64,000 nt of DNA. Source: UBA9676 sp963730065 (GTDB lineage: Bacteria; Actinomycetota; Actinomycetes; Streptosporangiales; Streptosporangiaceae). Every line of letters starts with the position of its first letter. The stretch's first letter is position 1. Position numbers and translations under genes: made by a program. The notes under the pieces were generated by a model. That model had not been told where the DNA came from. It was given only the letters and a program-made list of their open reading frames with translations, and ran no database searches. Where the stretch lies: assembly GCA_963730065.1 (NCBI GenBank), contig CAVSQL010000006.1, positions 62,001 through 126,000 of the forward strand, written 5' to 3'. Below are positions 41,434 to 49,922 of this stretch, one piece after another.

Positions 41434-42635
41434 CGGGGCAGGTCCTTCCAGGGCACGCGGGTATCGGTCCGGGGCTCGGCGGGCAGGCCGAGCACCCGCT
41501 CGGCGATGATGTTGCGCAGGATCTCCGAGGTGCCTCCCTCGATGGAGTTCCCGCGGGCGCGCAGGTACCGGTAGCCGGGGCCGCGGGTCAGGAAGCTGAC
41601 CGCCTCCGGCCGGCGCAGGCTCCAGTCGTCGTAGCGCAGCCCGTCGGCACCGGACAGCTCGAGCTCGAGCGCGGACAGTTCCTGGTTCAGCCGGGCGAAG
41701 ACGACCTTCGCGGCCGAGCCCTCCGGGCCGGGCTGCCCCGCCGCGAGCTGCTGGCGCAGCCGTTCGCCGGACAAGCGCGCGACCTCGGCGTCGGCCCACA
41801 GCCTGATCAGCCGGTCGTGCAGCCCTGGGGTGCGGAGCTCAGGGTGCTCCCGCCAGGCGGCCGCGACGATGCCGACCATGCCGCCTTCGCGGGGCAGCGC
41901 CGCGCCGCCGATGGCGACCCGCTCATTCATCAGCGTGCCCTGGGCGACCCGCCAGCCGTCCCCGACCTCGCCGATGCGGTCGCCGTCGCGTACCACCACG
42001 TCGGTCAGGAACACCTCGTTGAACTCGGCCTCGCCGGTGAGCTGCCGCAGCGGCCTCACCTCGACGCCGGGATCGGTCATGTCGCAGGCGAAGTAGGTGA
42101 GCCCGGCGTGCTTGGGCACGTCCGGGTCGGTGCGCGCGACCAGCAGCCCCCAGCGGGCCCGGTGGGCCAGCGAGGTCCACACCTTCTGCCCGCCGACCCG
42201 CCAGGTGCCGCCGGCCTCGTCCCTGACCGCGCGGGTGGCCAGGCCGGCCAGGTCGGACCCGGCGCCGGGCTCGCTGAACAGCTGGCACCAGATCTCCTCG
42301 CCGGTCCACAGCGGGCGCAGCCAGCGGGCCTTCTGCTCGTCGGTGCCGAACGCGAGGATCGTCGGCGCCGCCATGCCCAGGCCGATCGTGTTGCGGATCG
42401 GCTCGTTGTCGGGCGCGCCAGCGGCCGCGAACTCGGCGTCCACGACCGACTGGAGCGAGCGGGGCAGGCCCAGGCCGCCGAGGCCGGGTGGGTAGTGCAC
42501 CCAGGCCAGCCCGGCGTCGAAGCGGGCCCGCAGGAAGTCCAGCCGGGGCAGCGAGCCCGGGTCGTGGCCGAGCAGGAAGTCGGCGGCCCGCTGGCGCAGC
42601 GCGTCCGCGTCGGCGGAGCCGGCCCCGGTCAGCAC
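41430..42635 (-). CDS. Acyl-CoA dehydrogenase (catalytic-type subunit)
   Basis: This 401-residue ACAD has WCQLFSEPGAGSDLAGLATRA (FAD and substrate binding), GQKVWTSLAHRARWG and the C-terminal RGNSIEGGTSEILRNIIAERV carrying the likely catalytic glutamate. It introduces an alpha-beta double bond into an acyl-CoA and passes electrons to ETF. The GTG at 42635 overlaps the SDR stop by 7 nt and is preferred to an upstream ATG at 42695, which lies inside the SDR gene. It probably pairs with the product of the next gene. Confidence 0.88.
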   Translation of the reverse strand: MLTGAGSADADALRQRAADFLLGHDPGSLPRLDFLRARFDAGLAWVHYPPGLGGLGLPRSLQSVVDAEFAAAGAPDNEPIRNTIGLGMAAPTILAFGTDEQKARWLRPLWTGEEIWCQLFSEPGAGSDLAGLATRAVRDEAGGTWRVGGQKVWTSLAHRARWGLLVARTDPDVPKHAGLTYFACDMTDPGVEVRPLRQLTGEAEFNEVFLTDVVVRDGDRIGEVGDGWRVAQGTLMNERVAIGGAALPREGGMVGIVAAAWREHPELRTPGLHDRLIRLWADAEVARLSGERLRQQLAAGQPGPEGSAAKVVFARLNQELSALELELSGADGLRYDDWSLRRPEAVSFLTRGPGYRYLRARGNSIEGGTSEILRNIIAERVLGLPAEPRTDTRVPWKDLPR

Positions 42636-43390
42636 AGCGGGCCGCCCGCCACGTAGATCACCTGGCCGGACACGAACCCGGCTCCCTCGCTGCACAGGAA
42701 CGAGATGACGTGCGCGACGTCCTCGACCTGCCCGACCCGGCGGACCGGGATCTGGCTGGCGGCGGCCGCCTGGAACTCCTCGAAGCCCATGCCGATCCTG
42801 GCCGCGGTGGCGGCGGTCATGTCGGTGACGATGAAGCCGGGCGCCACTGCGTTGGCGGTGATCCCGAACTGGCCCAGCTCGATCGCGAGGGTCTTGGTCA
42901 GGCCCTGCATGCCGGCCTTGGCGGCGGAGTAGTTGACCTGACCGCGGTTGCCCAGCGCGGAGCTGGAGGACAGGTTGACGATCCGGCCGTACCGCTGTTC
43001 CACCATGTGCCTCTGGGCCGCGCGGCTCATCAGGAACGCGCCGCGCAGGTGCACACCGAGCACCATGTCCCAGTCGTCCTCGGTCATCTTGAACAGCAGG
43101 TTGTCGCGGATGATCCCGGCGTTGTTGATCAGGACCGCCGGCGGCCCGAGGTCGGCGGCCACCTTGCTGACCGCGGCCTCCACCTGGTCGGCCTTGCTGA
43201 CGTCGGCGCCCACGGCCAGTGCGCGGCCGCCCGCGCCGGTGATCGCGTCTACGGTGTCCGCGCAGGCGGCCGCGTCCAGGTCGAGCACGGCTACCGCTAT
43301 CCCGTCGGCGGCCAGCCTGCGTGCGGTGGCCGCCCCGATGCCCCGGGCGGCGCCGGTCACGATCGCGACCCGCTGTGCGTCCTGTGCCAT
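42629..43390 (-). CDS. SDR, 3-oxoacyl-ACP/CoA reductase-like (FabG type)
   Basis: This 253-residue classical SDR has TGAARGIGAAT (cofactor), INNAGIIRD, catalytic Ser in LSSSSALGN and YSAAKAGMQGLTKTL, and a VAPGFIVTDM exit loop. It is close to FabG-type reductases, including those acting on 3-hydroxyacyl-CoA. It heads the coupled set with the two ACAD genes, so it may carry out the beta-ketoacyl step for the same substrate. The start is ATG 43390 with GAGGGAG upstream. Confidence 0.9.
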   Translation of the reverse strand: MAQDAQRVAIVTGAARGIGAATARRLAADGIAVAVLDLDAAACADTVDAITGAGGRALAVGADVSKADQVEAAVSKVAADLGPPAVLINNAGIIRDNLLFKMTEDDWDMVLGVHLRGAFLMSRAAQRHMVEQRYGRIVNLSSSSALGNRGQVNYSAAKAGMQGLTKTLAIELGQFGITANAVAPGFIVTDMTAATAARIGMGFEEFQAAAASQIPVRRVGQVEDVAHVISFLCSEGAGFVSGQVIYVAGGPLC

Positions 43391-43524
43391 ATTGCTCGTT
43401 CTCCCTCTTCTCAGGTGCCGGTCGTGGCCGGGATATTCGTGGTCCCTGCGGCGCGCAGCCCGTTCAGCCCGGCCGCGGCGGCGCTGCCTTCCTGGCCGCG
43501 GCCCGGCCCGGCTGCCGTGGCAAG

Positions 43525-44754
43525 CTAGCCGCCATCGGTGTAATGCCGCAGTTCCCGGCGCGCGAGGGAACGCTTGTGCACCTCGTCGGGCCCGTCGGCG
43601 AACCGAAGCGAGCGGGCGGATGCCCACAGATGCGCCAGCGGGAGATCCTGGCTGACCCCGGCCGCGCCATGCGCCTGGATCGCTTTGTCGATCACCCATT
43701 CCGCCATCGCCGGGGTCGCTATCTTGATCGCCTGGATCTCGGTGTGCGCCCCCTTGTTGCCGACCGTGTCCATCAGCCAGGCGGTCTTGAGCACCAGCAG
43801 CCGGGCGGACTCGATCCTGACCCGGGACTCCGCGATCCAGTCCTGGATGACCCCCTGCTCGGCCAGCGGCCGGCCGAACGCGGTGCGGCTCGTGACGCGC
43901 CGGCACATCAGTTCCAGCGCCCGCTCGGCCGCGCCGATCAGCCGCATGCAGTGGTGGATCCGGCCAGGGCCGAGCCGGGCCTGCGCGATCGCGAACCCGT
44001 CCCCCTCGCCGCCGATCAGGCTGGTGGCCGGGACGGTGACGCCCGCGAACTCGACCTCGGCGTGACCGCCGTGCGGCGCGTCGGTGAACCCGAACAGGCT
44101 CGTCCCGCGCCTGACGGTGACCCCGGGGGTGTCGCGCGGCACCAGGATCATCGACTGCTGCCTGTGCCGGTCCGCGCCGGGCGCGGTCTTGCCCATCACG
44201 ATGAGGATCTGGCAGGCCGGGTCCATCGCCCCCGACGACCACCACTTCCGGCCGTTGATCACGTACTTGTCGCCGTCGCGCTCGATCCTGGTCGCGATGT
44301 TGGTGGCGTCGGACGAGGCGACCTCCGGCTCGGTCATGCAGAACGCCGAGCGGATCTCCCCGGCCAGCAGCGGGCGCAGCCACTGCTCGCGCTGCTCCTG
44401 GGTGCCGAACTCGGCCAGCAGTTCCATGTTGCCGGTGTCGGGGGCGGCGCAGTTCAGCGCCTCCGGGGCGATCGCCGGGCTGTGCCCGGTGATCTCGGCC
44501 AGCGGGGCGTACTGGAGGTTGGTCAGCCCGGCGCCCTCGGGGTGGCCGGCCAGAAAGAGGTTCCACAGCCCCCGGCGGCGGGCCTCGGCCTTGAGCTCGG
44601 CGACGACGGCCGGCCGCTGCCAGGGGAACCCGGACCTCGACGCCGCCGCGGCCTGCTCGGCGAAGACCGGCTCGGCCGGGAAGACGTGCTCGGCCATGAA
44701 GGCGAGCAGCCGCTCGCGCCATTCCTGCGTGCGGTCGTCGTACGCGAAGTCCAC
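43525..44754 (-). CDS. Acyl-CoA dehydrogenase (ACAD10/11-like)
   Basis: This 409-residue enzyme has AFCMTEPEVASSDATNIATRI, NGRKWWSSGAMDP, SLFGFTDAPHGGHAEVEF, RTAFGRPLAEQGVIQDWIAE and C-terminal RSLRFADGPDEVHKRSLAR. The RFADGPDEVH ending is that of the ACAD10/11 group, where an Asp lies in the catalytic position. It oxidises acyl-CoAs, possibly branched or hydroxylated ones. It is separated from the SDR gene by 134 bp but has the same orientation, so it may belong to the same catabolic cluster. Confidence 0.9.
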   Translation of the reverse strand: MDFAYDDRTQEWRERLLAFMAEHVFPAEPVFAEQAAAASRSGFPWQRPAVVAELKAEARRRGLWNLFLAGHPEGAGLTNLQYAPLAEITGHSPAIAPEALNCAAPDTGNMELLAEFGTQEQREQWLRPLLAGEIRSAFCMTEPEVASSDATNIATRIERDGDKYVINGRKWWSSGAMDPACQILIVMGKTAPGADRHRQQSMILVPRDTPGVTVRRGTSLFGFTDAPHGGHAEVEFAGVTVPATSLIGGEGDGFAIAQARLGPGRIHHCMRLIGAAERALELMCRRVTSRTAFGRPLAEQGVIQDWIAESRVRIESARLLVLKTAWLMDTVGNKGAHTEIQAIKIATPAMAEWVIDKAIQAHGAAGVSQDLPLAHLWASARSLRFADGPDEVHKRSLARRELRHYTDGG

Positions 44755-44907
44755 GGCGCCCTCCCGGCGGTCCGGTCAGAACTTTACCTACTCGCGAGTA
44801 TCCACGGCTGCCGCGGGCTCCGGGCGGGTCGTGCCCACGACTAGCTCAGCCTCGGACCGTTCGCGGTACGGCGGAAGACGTAAACATTGTCCGCCTCGCG
44901 CTCCGCC

Positions 44908-45248
44908 CTACCCGTACAGGCCCTTGGCGTAGCCGGCGCCGTAGTAGCGCTCGAGTTCCTCCAGCGTCTCGTCGGTGGGCTGGACGCTCTTGACCAGCTG
45001 GGCGTGGGACGGGAAGACGTCGGGCGCCCAGGTCTGCGGTTCCCACAGCTGAGAGCGCATGAAGGCCTTCATGCAGTGGAAGAAGATCTGCTCGATGCCG
45101 ACCAGAACGGCGACGCGGCCAGCCACTGCCGGTCCCGCGGGTGCAGGGCCGTGCGGTCCTTCGTGAGCACCCGGGCCGCCGGGAACCCCAGCACGTCCCG
45201 CAGCTCCGCCTCGGTCGTGATCTCGCGCACGACGCCGCTGTCCACCAT
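44908..45248 (-). pseudogene. Pyridoxamine 5'-phosphate oxidase-like protein with internal deletion
   Basis: The 5' part (ATG 45248 with AAGGAG upstream) encodes MVDSGVVREITTEAELRDVL ... LHPRDRQWLAA, the start of a PNPOx-like flavin-binding protein. The sequence then jumps, in another frame, to IEQIFFHCMKAFMRS ... VKSVQPTDETLEELE ... GAGYAKGLYG, the C-terminal end of the same protein. About 100 central residues, including the FMN-binding barrel, are gone and the frame is broken at the junction. The full-length protein would be a cytoplasmic flavoprotein; this copy should be inactive. Confidence 0.75.
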
Positions 45249-45299
45249 CGGTGCTCCTTCCCCGTGCCTACGTGGCCACGGTACCCAGGTCCGGCCGCG

Positions 45300-46163
45300 T
45301 CAGGTCAGCAGCAGGCGGTTGACCCGGCGGCCCGCGATCACCAGGCCGGCCACGCCCATGAGCGCCAGGTAGGCCACGGGGACCAGCAGGGCCGGGCCGA
45401 CCACCCCGAGGGTGAGCCCGCGGAGCAGCGTGATCGCCTGGTAGAGCGGCAGGCACTCCACCACCACCTGCAACGCCCGCGGGTAGACGCTGAGCGGGTA
45501 GAACGTCGTGGAGAACAGGAACATCGGCAGGCTCACCAGCATCACGAACTCGAAGTCCTGCCAGCTGCGCATGAACGTGGTGGCGGCCATCCCGGCGGCG
45601 GCGAACGCGAACCCGGTGAGGATGGCGGCGGGCAGCGCCAGCACCGCCCATCCCGATTTCAGCAGGCCCATCCCGAGCATGACCAGCATGAAGGCGAACG
45701 CGTACAGGCTGCCGCGGATCAGCGCCCAGCCGATCTGCCCGAGCGCGACGTCCGCGGCGCGCATCGGGGTGGCCAGGATCGCGTTAAAAACCTTGGCGTA
45801 CTTGAGCAGGAAGAAGACCCCGAAGGTGGAGTCGTAGATCGCGCCGTTCATCGACGAGGTGGCCAGCAGGGCGGGCCCCACGAACGCGGTGTAAGTGACC
45901 GGCTGGCCGGTGGGCCCGGTGACCGTGCCGACCAGATGCCCGAGCCCGACGCCGAGCGACAGCAGGTAGAACAGCGGCTCGGCCAGGCCGGAGACGAACA
46001 CCAGCCAGACATGCCGGTAGGCACGGGCGTGCCGCTCGATCAGGTGCAGGCTGCCCTTCCCGCCCAGCGATCTGGACAGAGTGGCGAGCAGCGTGGGAAG
46101 GGGGACCACCCGCAGCGGCAGTACCCGCGCGGGCGCATCCGCGCCGGGCAGGCCGCTAGACAT
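45300..46163 (-). CDS. ABC-2 type transporter permease (NodJ/DrrB-like), second of pair
   Basis: This 287-residue membrane protein has six helices, with HVWLVFVSGLAEPLFYLLS near the start and RSWQDFEFVMLVSLPMFLFSTTFYPLSVYP, the ABC-2 permease signature, in the C-terminal half. It overlaps the upstream permease gene by 8 nt. The pair would form the channel of an exporter for a polyketide, lipid or lipo-oligosaccharide. The substrate is not evident from neighbours. Confidence 0.9.
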   Translation of the reverse strand: MSSGLPGADAPARVLPLRVVPLPTLLATLSRSLGGKGSLHLIERHARAYRHVWLVFVSGLAEPLFYLLSLGVGLGHLVGTVTGPTGQPVTYTAFVGPALLATSSMNGAIYDSTFGVFFLLKYAKVFNAILATPMRAADVALGQIGWALIRGSLYAFAFMLVMLGMGLLKSGWAVLALPAAILTGFAFAAAGMAATTFMRSWQDFEFVMLVSLPMFLFSTTFYPLSVYPRALQVVVECLPLYQAITLLRGLTLGVVGPALLVPVAYLALMGVAGLVIAGRRVNRLLLT

Positions 46164-47004
46164 AGAGCCGCCGCCGGTAGCTGCGGTGCCCGGCCAGCAG
46201 GCCGGCCGTGGCCAGCGCGGCGAGGTAGGCCAGGTCGACGACCGCCTGCCCCGGATCCACCGTGCCCAGGTTGAGCGCCCGGCACAGCGACACCCCGTGC
46301 CAGAGCGGCGTGAGGTAGGCGACCGGCCGGAGCCACACGGGAAGCTGGGTGATCGGGAAGAACGTGCCGGAGAACAGGAACAGCGGGATCATGAAGAACC
46401 GGAAGATCATGGTGAACGAGGTGTCCCTGGTGCGGGTCACCGCCCACGCCTCGATCGGGGTCGCGAACGCCAGCCCGGTGAGCACCGCCACCGGCAGTGC
46501 CGCGATCATCCACGCCGAGCGGATCGCGCCGAACGCGGCCGCCACGGCCAGGAAGATCGCGCAGTTCATGGCCAGCCGCAACGTGAGGAACAGCACGTGG
46601 CCGTGGAAGATGTCGGCCGGGCGCAGCGGTGACGCCACCGCGGCCTGGTAGGTCTTGTCCCACTTGACCGAGCCGTACACCGGGTAGGTCGACTCGCCCA
46701 CCGCGGTCTCCATGGCGGCGGCCGCCAGCAGGCCCGGGGCCAGGAAGGTCAGGTAGCTCACCCCGCCCAGCTGGGCCACGCCGTGCGCGTTGACCAGGTG
46801 CCTGTTGACCAGGGTGCCCAGCCCCAGGCCGATCGATCCCAGGAACAGCACGGGGTTCAGCACGCTGCTGAAGATGGAGCCGCGCCAGGTCCGGCGGTAG
46901 TTGGTCAGCCAGAACCGCAGCTGCCGCCCGGCCAGCGACCAGCCGGACGGGGCCAGCCGGGGCGGTGCCGTCCCCGGCGCCCCGGTCACGGCGCCCGCCA
47001 TCAC
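46156..47004 (-). CDS. ABC-2 type transporter permease (NodJ/DrrB-like), first of pair
   Basis: This 282-residue permease has about six helices. SVLNPVLFLGSIGLGLG near residue 50 and TSFTMIFRFFMIPLFLFSGTFFP near residue 180 are typical of NodJ/DrrB-like subunits. It overlaps the ATPase gene stop at its own start (ATGA) and the next permease gene at its end, so ATPase and both permeases are coupled. It probably heterodimerises with the downstream permease. Confidence 0.9.
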   Translation of the reverse strand: MMAGAVTGAPGTAPPRLAPSGWSLAGRQLRFWLTNYRRTWRGSIFSSVLNPVLFLGSIGLGLGTLVNRHLVNAHGVAQLGGVSYLTFLAPGLLAAAAMETAVGESTYPVYGSVKWDKTYQAAVASPLRPADIFHGHVLFLTLRLAMNCAIFLAVAAAFGAIRSAWMIAALPVAVLTGLAFATPIEAWAVTRTRDTSFTMIFRFFMIPLFLFSGTFFPITQLPVWLRPVAYLTPLWHGVSLCRALNLGTVDPGQAVVDLAYLAALATAGLLAGHRSYRRRLYV

Positions 47005-47939
47005 TCACTCCCCAGTTCGCGGCCGGTCAGGCGCAGGAAGACGTCCTCCAGCGTGCCGCGGCGGACCAGCGAGGTCAGCGGCTCAACGCCCAGCGCGCGG
47101 ACCGCCGCCAGGGCGTGGTCACCGTCCTCGACGTACAGCAGCACCCGGTCGGCGAGCACCTCCCGGCGCTGCGCGGGCACGCTCGCCAGCTTCTCGGCGG
47201 ACTGCTGGTGATCGGCCGGATCGAACCGCAGCTCCAGCACCTCCGGGCTGGAGTACCGCTCGATCAGCTCCCGGGGCGTCCCCCCGGCCGCGATCTTCCC
47301 CGCGTCCATCACCACGAGCCGGTCGCACAACTGCTCGGCCTCGTCCATGTAGTGGGTGGTCAGGACCAGCGTGACCCCCTGCTGCTTGAGCCGGAACAAC
47401 CGGTCCCAGACTGCGTGCCGGGCCTGCGGGTCGAGCCCGGTGGTCGGCTCGTCGAGCAGCATGATGTCCGGCTCGTTGATCAGCGACCGGGCGATGGTGA
47501 GCCGCCGCTTCATCCCGCCCGACAAAGGCTCGACCTGGTCGTCGGCCCGGTCGCTGAGCTGGACGAACTCCAGCAGGCGGGCGGTCCGCTCCCGGATCAC
47601 GTCCCGCGGCAGCCCGAAGTACCGCCCGTAGATGAGCAGGTTCTCGCGGACGGTCAGCTCCACATCGAGGGTGTCGTCCTGCGGCACCACGCCGAGCCGG
47701 GAGCGGATCTCCCGGCCGTCCCTGACCGGGTCCAGGCCCAGGATGGACAGCTCGCCCGCGCTCGGCGGGGACACGCAGCCGATCATCCGCATGGTCAACG
47801 ACTTGCCCGCGCCGTTCGGCCCGAGGAAGCCGAACGCCTCGCCGCGCTCCAGGTCGAAGTCGATCCCGTTCACCGCCGTGAAGCTGCCGAACCGCTTGAC
47901 TAGGCCGCGGGCGCGGATCAGCGGGTCAACGGCGCACAC
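47001..47939 (-). CDS. ABC exporter ATPase (NodI/DrrA-like)
   Basis: This 312-residue ATPase has Walker A GPNGAGKSLTMRM (a Ser-Leu where most have Ser-Thr), Q-loop GVVPQDDTLDVELTV, signature LSGGMKRRLTIARSL, Walker B IMLLDEPTTGLDPQAR and switch TTHYMDEAEQL. The wording is that of NodI/DrrA-type exporters. It starts at GTG 47939 and drives the two ABC-2 permeases encoded downstream. Such exporters move drugs, lipids or modified oligosaccharides out of the cell. Confidence 0.92.
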   Translation of the reverse strand: MCAVDPLIRARGLVKRFGSFTAVNGIDFDLERGEAFGFLGPNGAGKSLTMRMIGCVSPPSAGELSILGLDPVRDGREIRSRLGVVPQDDTLDVELTVRENLLIYGRYFGLPRDVIRERTARLLEFVQLSDRADDQVEPLSGGMKRRLTIARSLINEPDIMLLDEPTTGLDPQARHAVWDRLFRLKQQGVTLVLTTHYMDEAEQLCDRLVVMDAGKIAAGGTPRELIERYSSPEVLELRFDPADHQQSAEKLASVPAQRREVLADRVLLYVEDGDHALAAVRALGVEPLTSLVRRGTLEDVFLRLTGRELGSE

Positions 47940-48110
47940 TCACGTGAGGCTACCGGGCAGGCCAGACATTCTCCCACTAGTATTTTTCTGGAGCTATCCG
48001 GGATTCGCTGCCCGGGTCTGGTCCGCTGGCCCGGGAGCACTCGCGGAAGCGGTACTGTCTCAAGGGTCACGATCACGGCGGTGGGGGGACACGCGAGAGG
48101 TGGGCACCTG

Positions 48111-48737
48111 GTGACTGTCGTCCGCGGGTTGTACGGACGGTTCCGGCAGCTGATCCACGAGGCGGCCAAGTTCGGCGTGGTCGGGGTCGTCGGGGTGCTC
48201 ATCACCAACGTCGGCTACGCCCTGCTGCACACCAGGTTCGGCACCGGCCCGGTCACGGCCACCACCATCGCCACCATCGTCGCCACCGCGGTCTCCTATG
48301 TGGCCAACCGCTACTGGTCATTCCGGCACCGGGAACGCACCAGCGTGGCCCGCGAGGGCGTGATCTTCTTCGTGCTCAACGGCATCGGGCTGCTGATCCA
48401 GGACGCCGCGGTCGCCTTCAACTTCTACATCCTGGGTAACGGGCACAACAAGGCCGCCGAGTTCATCGCGCTCAACGTCGGCATCGCGCTGGCCACCTTG
48501 TTCAGGTTCTGGTCCTACCGCAGATGGGTGTGGGCCGCCCCCGCAGACGGAGCCGAGGCTGGCGCCGGTGGGCGCCAGCCGTGGCCGGCCAGTCCGGCCG
48601 CCCCCCCGATGGCGCACTCAGCGACCCGCCCGCCCGCGCCGGACCGGAACGGGGACGGCCACGCGCCCGACCTCCTGCACGCGAACGGCCACCGGGACAG
48701 CGACCAGAGCGCGCGGCGCACCGGCTGGGACAGCTAG
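48111..48737 (+). CDS. GtrA-family membrane protein
   Basis: This 208-residue protein has four membrane helices: FGVVGVVGVLITNVGYALL, TATTIATIVATAVSYVANRY, EGVIFFVLNGIGLLIQDAA and FIALNVGIALATLFRFWSYRRWV, exactly the GtrA/DPMS-like layout. GtrA proteins help move or make polyprenyl-linked sugars for surface polysaccharides. GTG 48111 has GAGAGGTGG upstream; an earlier in-frame GTG at 48081 exists. A disordered Ala/Pro-rich tail of about 65 residues follows the last helix. It faces the leftward transglycosylase gene at its 3' end. Confidence 0.87.
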   Translation: MTVVRGLYGRFRQLIHEAAKFGVVGVVGVLITNVGYALLHTRFGTGPVTATTIATIVATAVSYVANRYWSFRHRERTSVAREGVIFFVLNGIGLLIQDAAVAFNFYILGNGHNKAAEFIALNVGIALATLFRFWSYRRWVWAAPADGAEAGAGGRQPWPASPAAPPMAHSATRPPAPDRNGDGHAPDLLHANGHRDSDQSARRTGWDS

Positions 48738-48791
48738 CGGCGCAGGCCCCAGGCCGCGGGCAGGCGGGTGCCCGGCACCGCCGTTAGGCAC

Positions 48792-49670
48792 TCAACGGGC
48801 CGGGCACGTCCCGGGGGGCCCGCCGATCAGGTCCAGCGGCTGCCGGTAGGCGCTGTCGGCCCCCGCCTGGCTGAGCCGGCCGGTGGCGACCAGCCGGCTC
48901 AGCACATGTGACTGCCTGGCCCGCGCCGCCGTGAAGTGGGTCATCGGGTCGTAGGCCGTGGGCGCCTGGACCAGGCCCGCCAGCATCGCCGCCTGTGGCC
49001 AGCTGAGCTCGGCCGGCCTGACGCCGAAGTAGCCGCAGCTCGCCTGGCGCAGCCCGTAGTAGTCGTTCCCGAAGTAGGCGACGTCGGCGTACATCCGCAG
49101 GATCAGCGGTTTCGGGTAGGCCAGGTACAGCTTGATGCCCAGCGCCACCTGTTCCGCCTCGACCGAGATCCCCGAGCGTCCCGGCGTGTAGAGCATCTTG
49201 GCCAGCTGCTGGTACAAAGTGGCACCGCCCTGGTCCGGGCGGCCGGTGAGCCGGCCCTCGATCAGCCGGGCGATGGCGAACAGGTCGATGCCCGGCTCGG
49301 AGTAGAACCGGTGATCCTCGGTAGACACCAGGGCGGCCGCGAACCGGCCGGGGACCGCGGGCCCGGGATAGGCGGCATGGTGCTGCCGGTCCATTGCCTG
49401 GGCACGGGCCTGTGCGTCGCCGACCGATGGGGTCACCAGCATCAGCGCTCCCAGCCCGAGGGCCACGAGCAGGATCAGCCCCACCACCACGGTCACGACG
49501 CGGGCCAGCCACCGGCGGCGGCGCTTGGCCCGGCCCCGGCCCGGTGGCGGGCCGCCCGCGCGCCACTCCCCCGCCTGGCCGCCGGAGGGCAGCCCGGTAT
49601 CCCCCAGGTACGGGCCAGCGGGCAAGGGCGACGTCGGCGCACTCTCCCACGAGGAACCACGACTTGCCAT
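48792..49670 (-). CDS. GT51 peptidoglycan transglycosylase (monofunctional)
   Basis: This 292-residue membrane-anchored glycosyltransferase 51 protein has a basic stretch (RAKRRRRWLARVV), one membrane helix (about residues 55-77, VVTVVVGLILLVALGLGALML), and then the GT51 domain with catalytic Glu in VSTEDHRFYSEPG and the motif GGATLYQQLAKMLY. It polymerises lipid II into glycan strands outside the membrane. There is no penicillin-binding transpeptidase domain, so it is monofunctional. I chose the ATG at 49670 (GGGTGAG upstream) over ATGs 51-57 nt further out. Confidence 0.85.
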   Translation of the reverse strand: MASRGSSWESAPTSPLPAGPYLGDTGLPSGGQAGEWRAGGPPPGRGRAKRRRRWLARVVTVVVGLILLVALGLGALMLVTPSVGDAQARAQAMDRQHHAAYPGPAVPGRFAAALVSTEDHRFYSEPGIDLFAIARLIEGRLTGRPDQGGATLYQQLAKMLYTPGRSGISVEAEQVALGIKLYLAYPKPLILRMYADVAYFGNDYYGLRQASCGYFGVRPAELSWPQAAMLAGLVQAPTAYDPMTHFTAARARQSHVLSRLVATGRLSQAGADSAYRQPLDLIGGPPGTCPAR

Positions 49671-49811
49671 GCTCACCCTGTCATCCGCGCCCGGTGAACC
49701 GGAGTCAGCAGGGTTCATACCCCGCACATCCGATGATCCAACGATCGTGACATCGCTGGAGGTGCCCGCTCCCGGATTGCGCTATCGTCTTAGAGTCCGT
49801 CATGGGACGGG

Positions 49812-49885
<74 letters not shown>

Positions 49886-49922
49886 CTGGTCAGAGGCTTG
49901 TAGCGGCTCAGATAGGGCTTCC

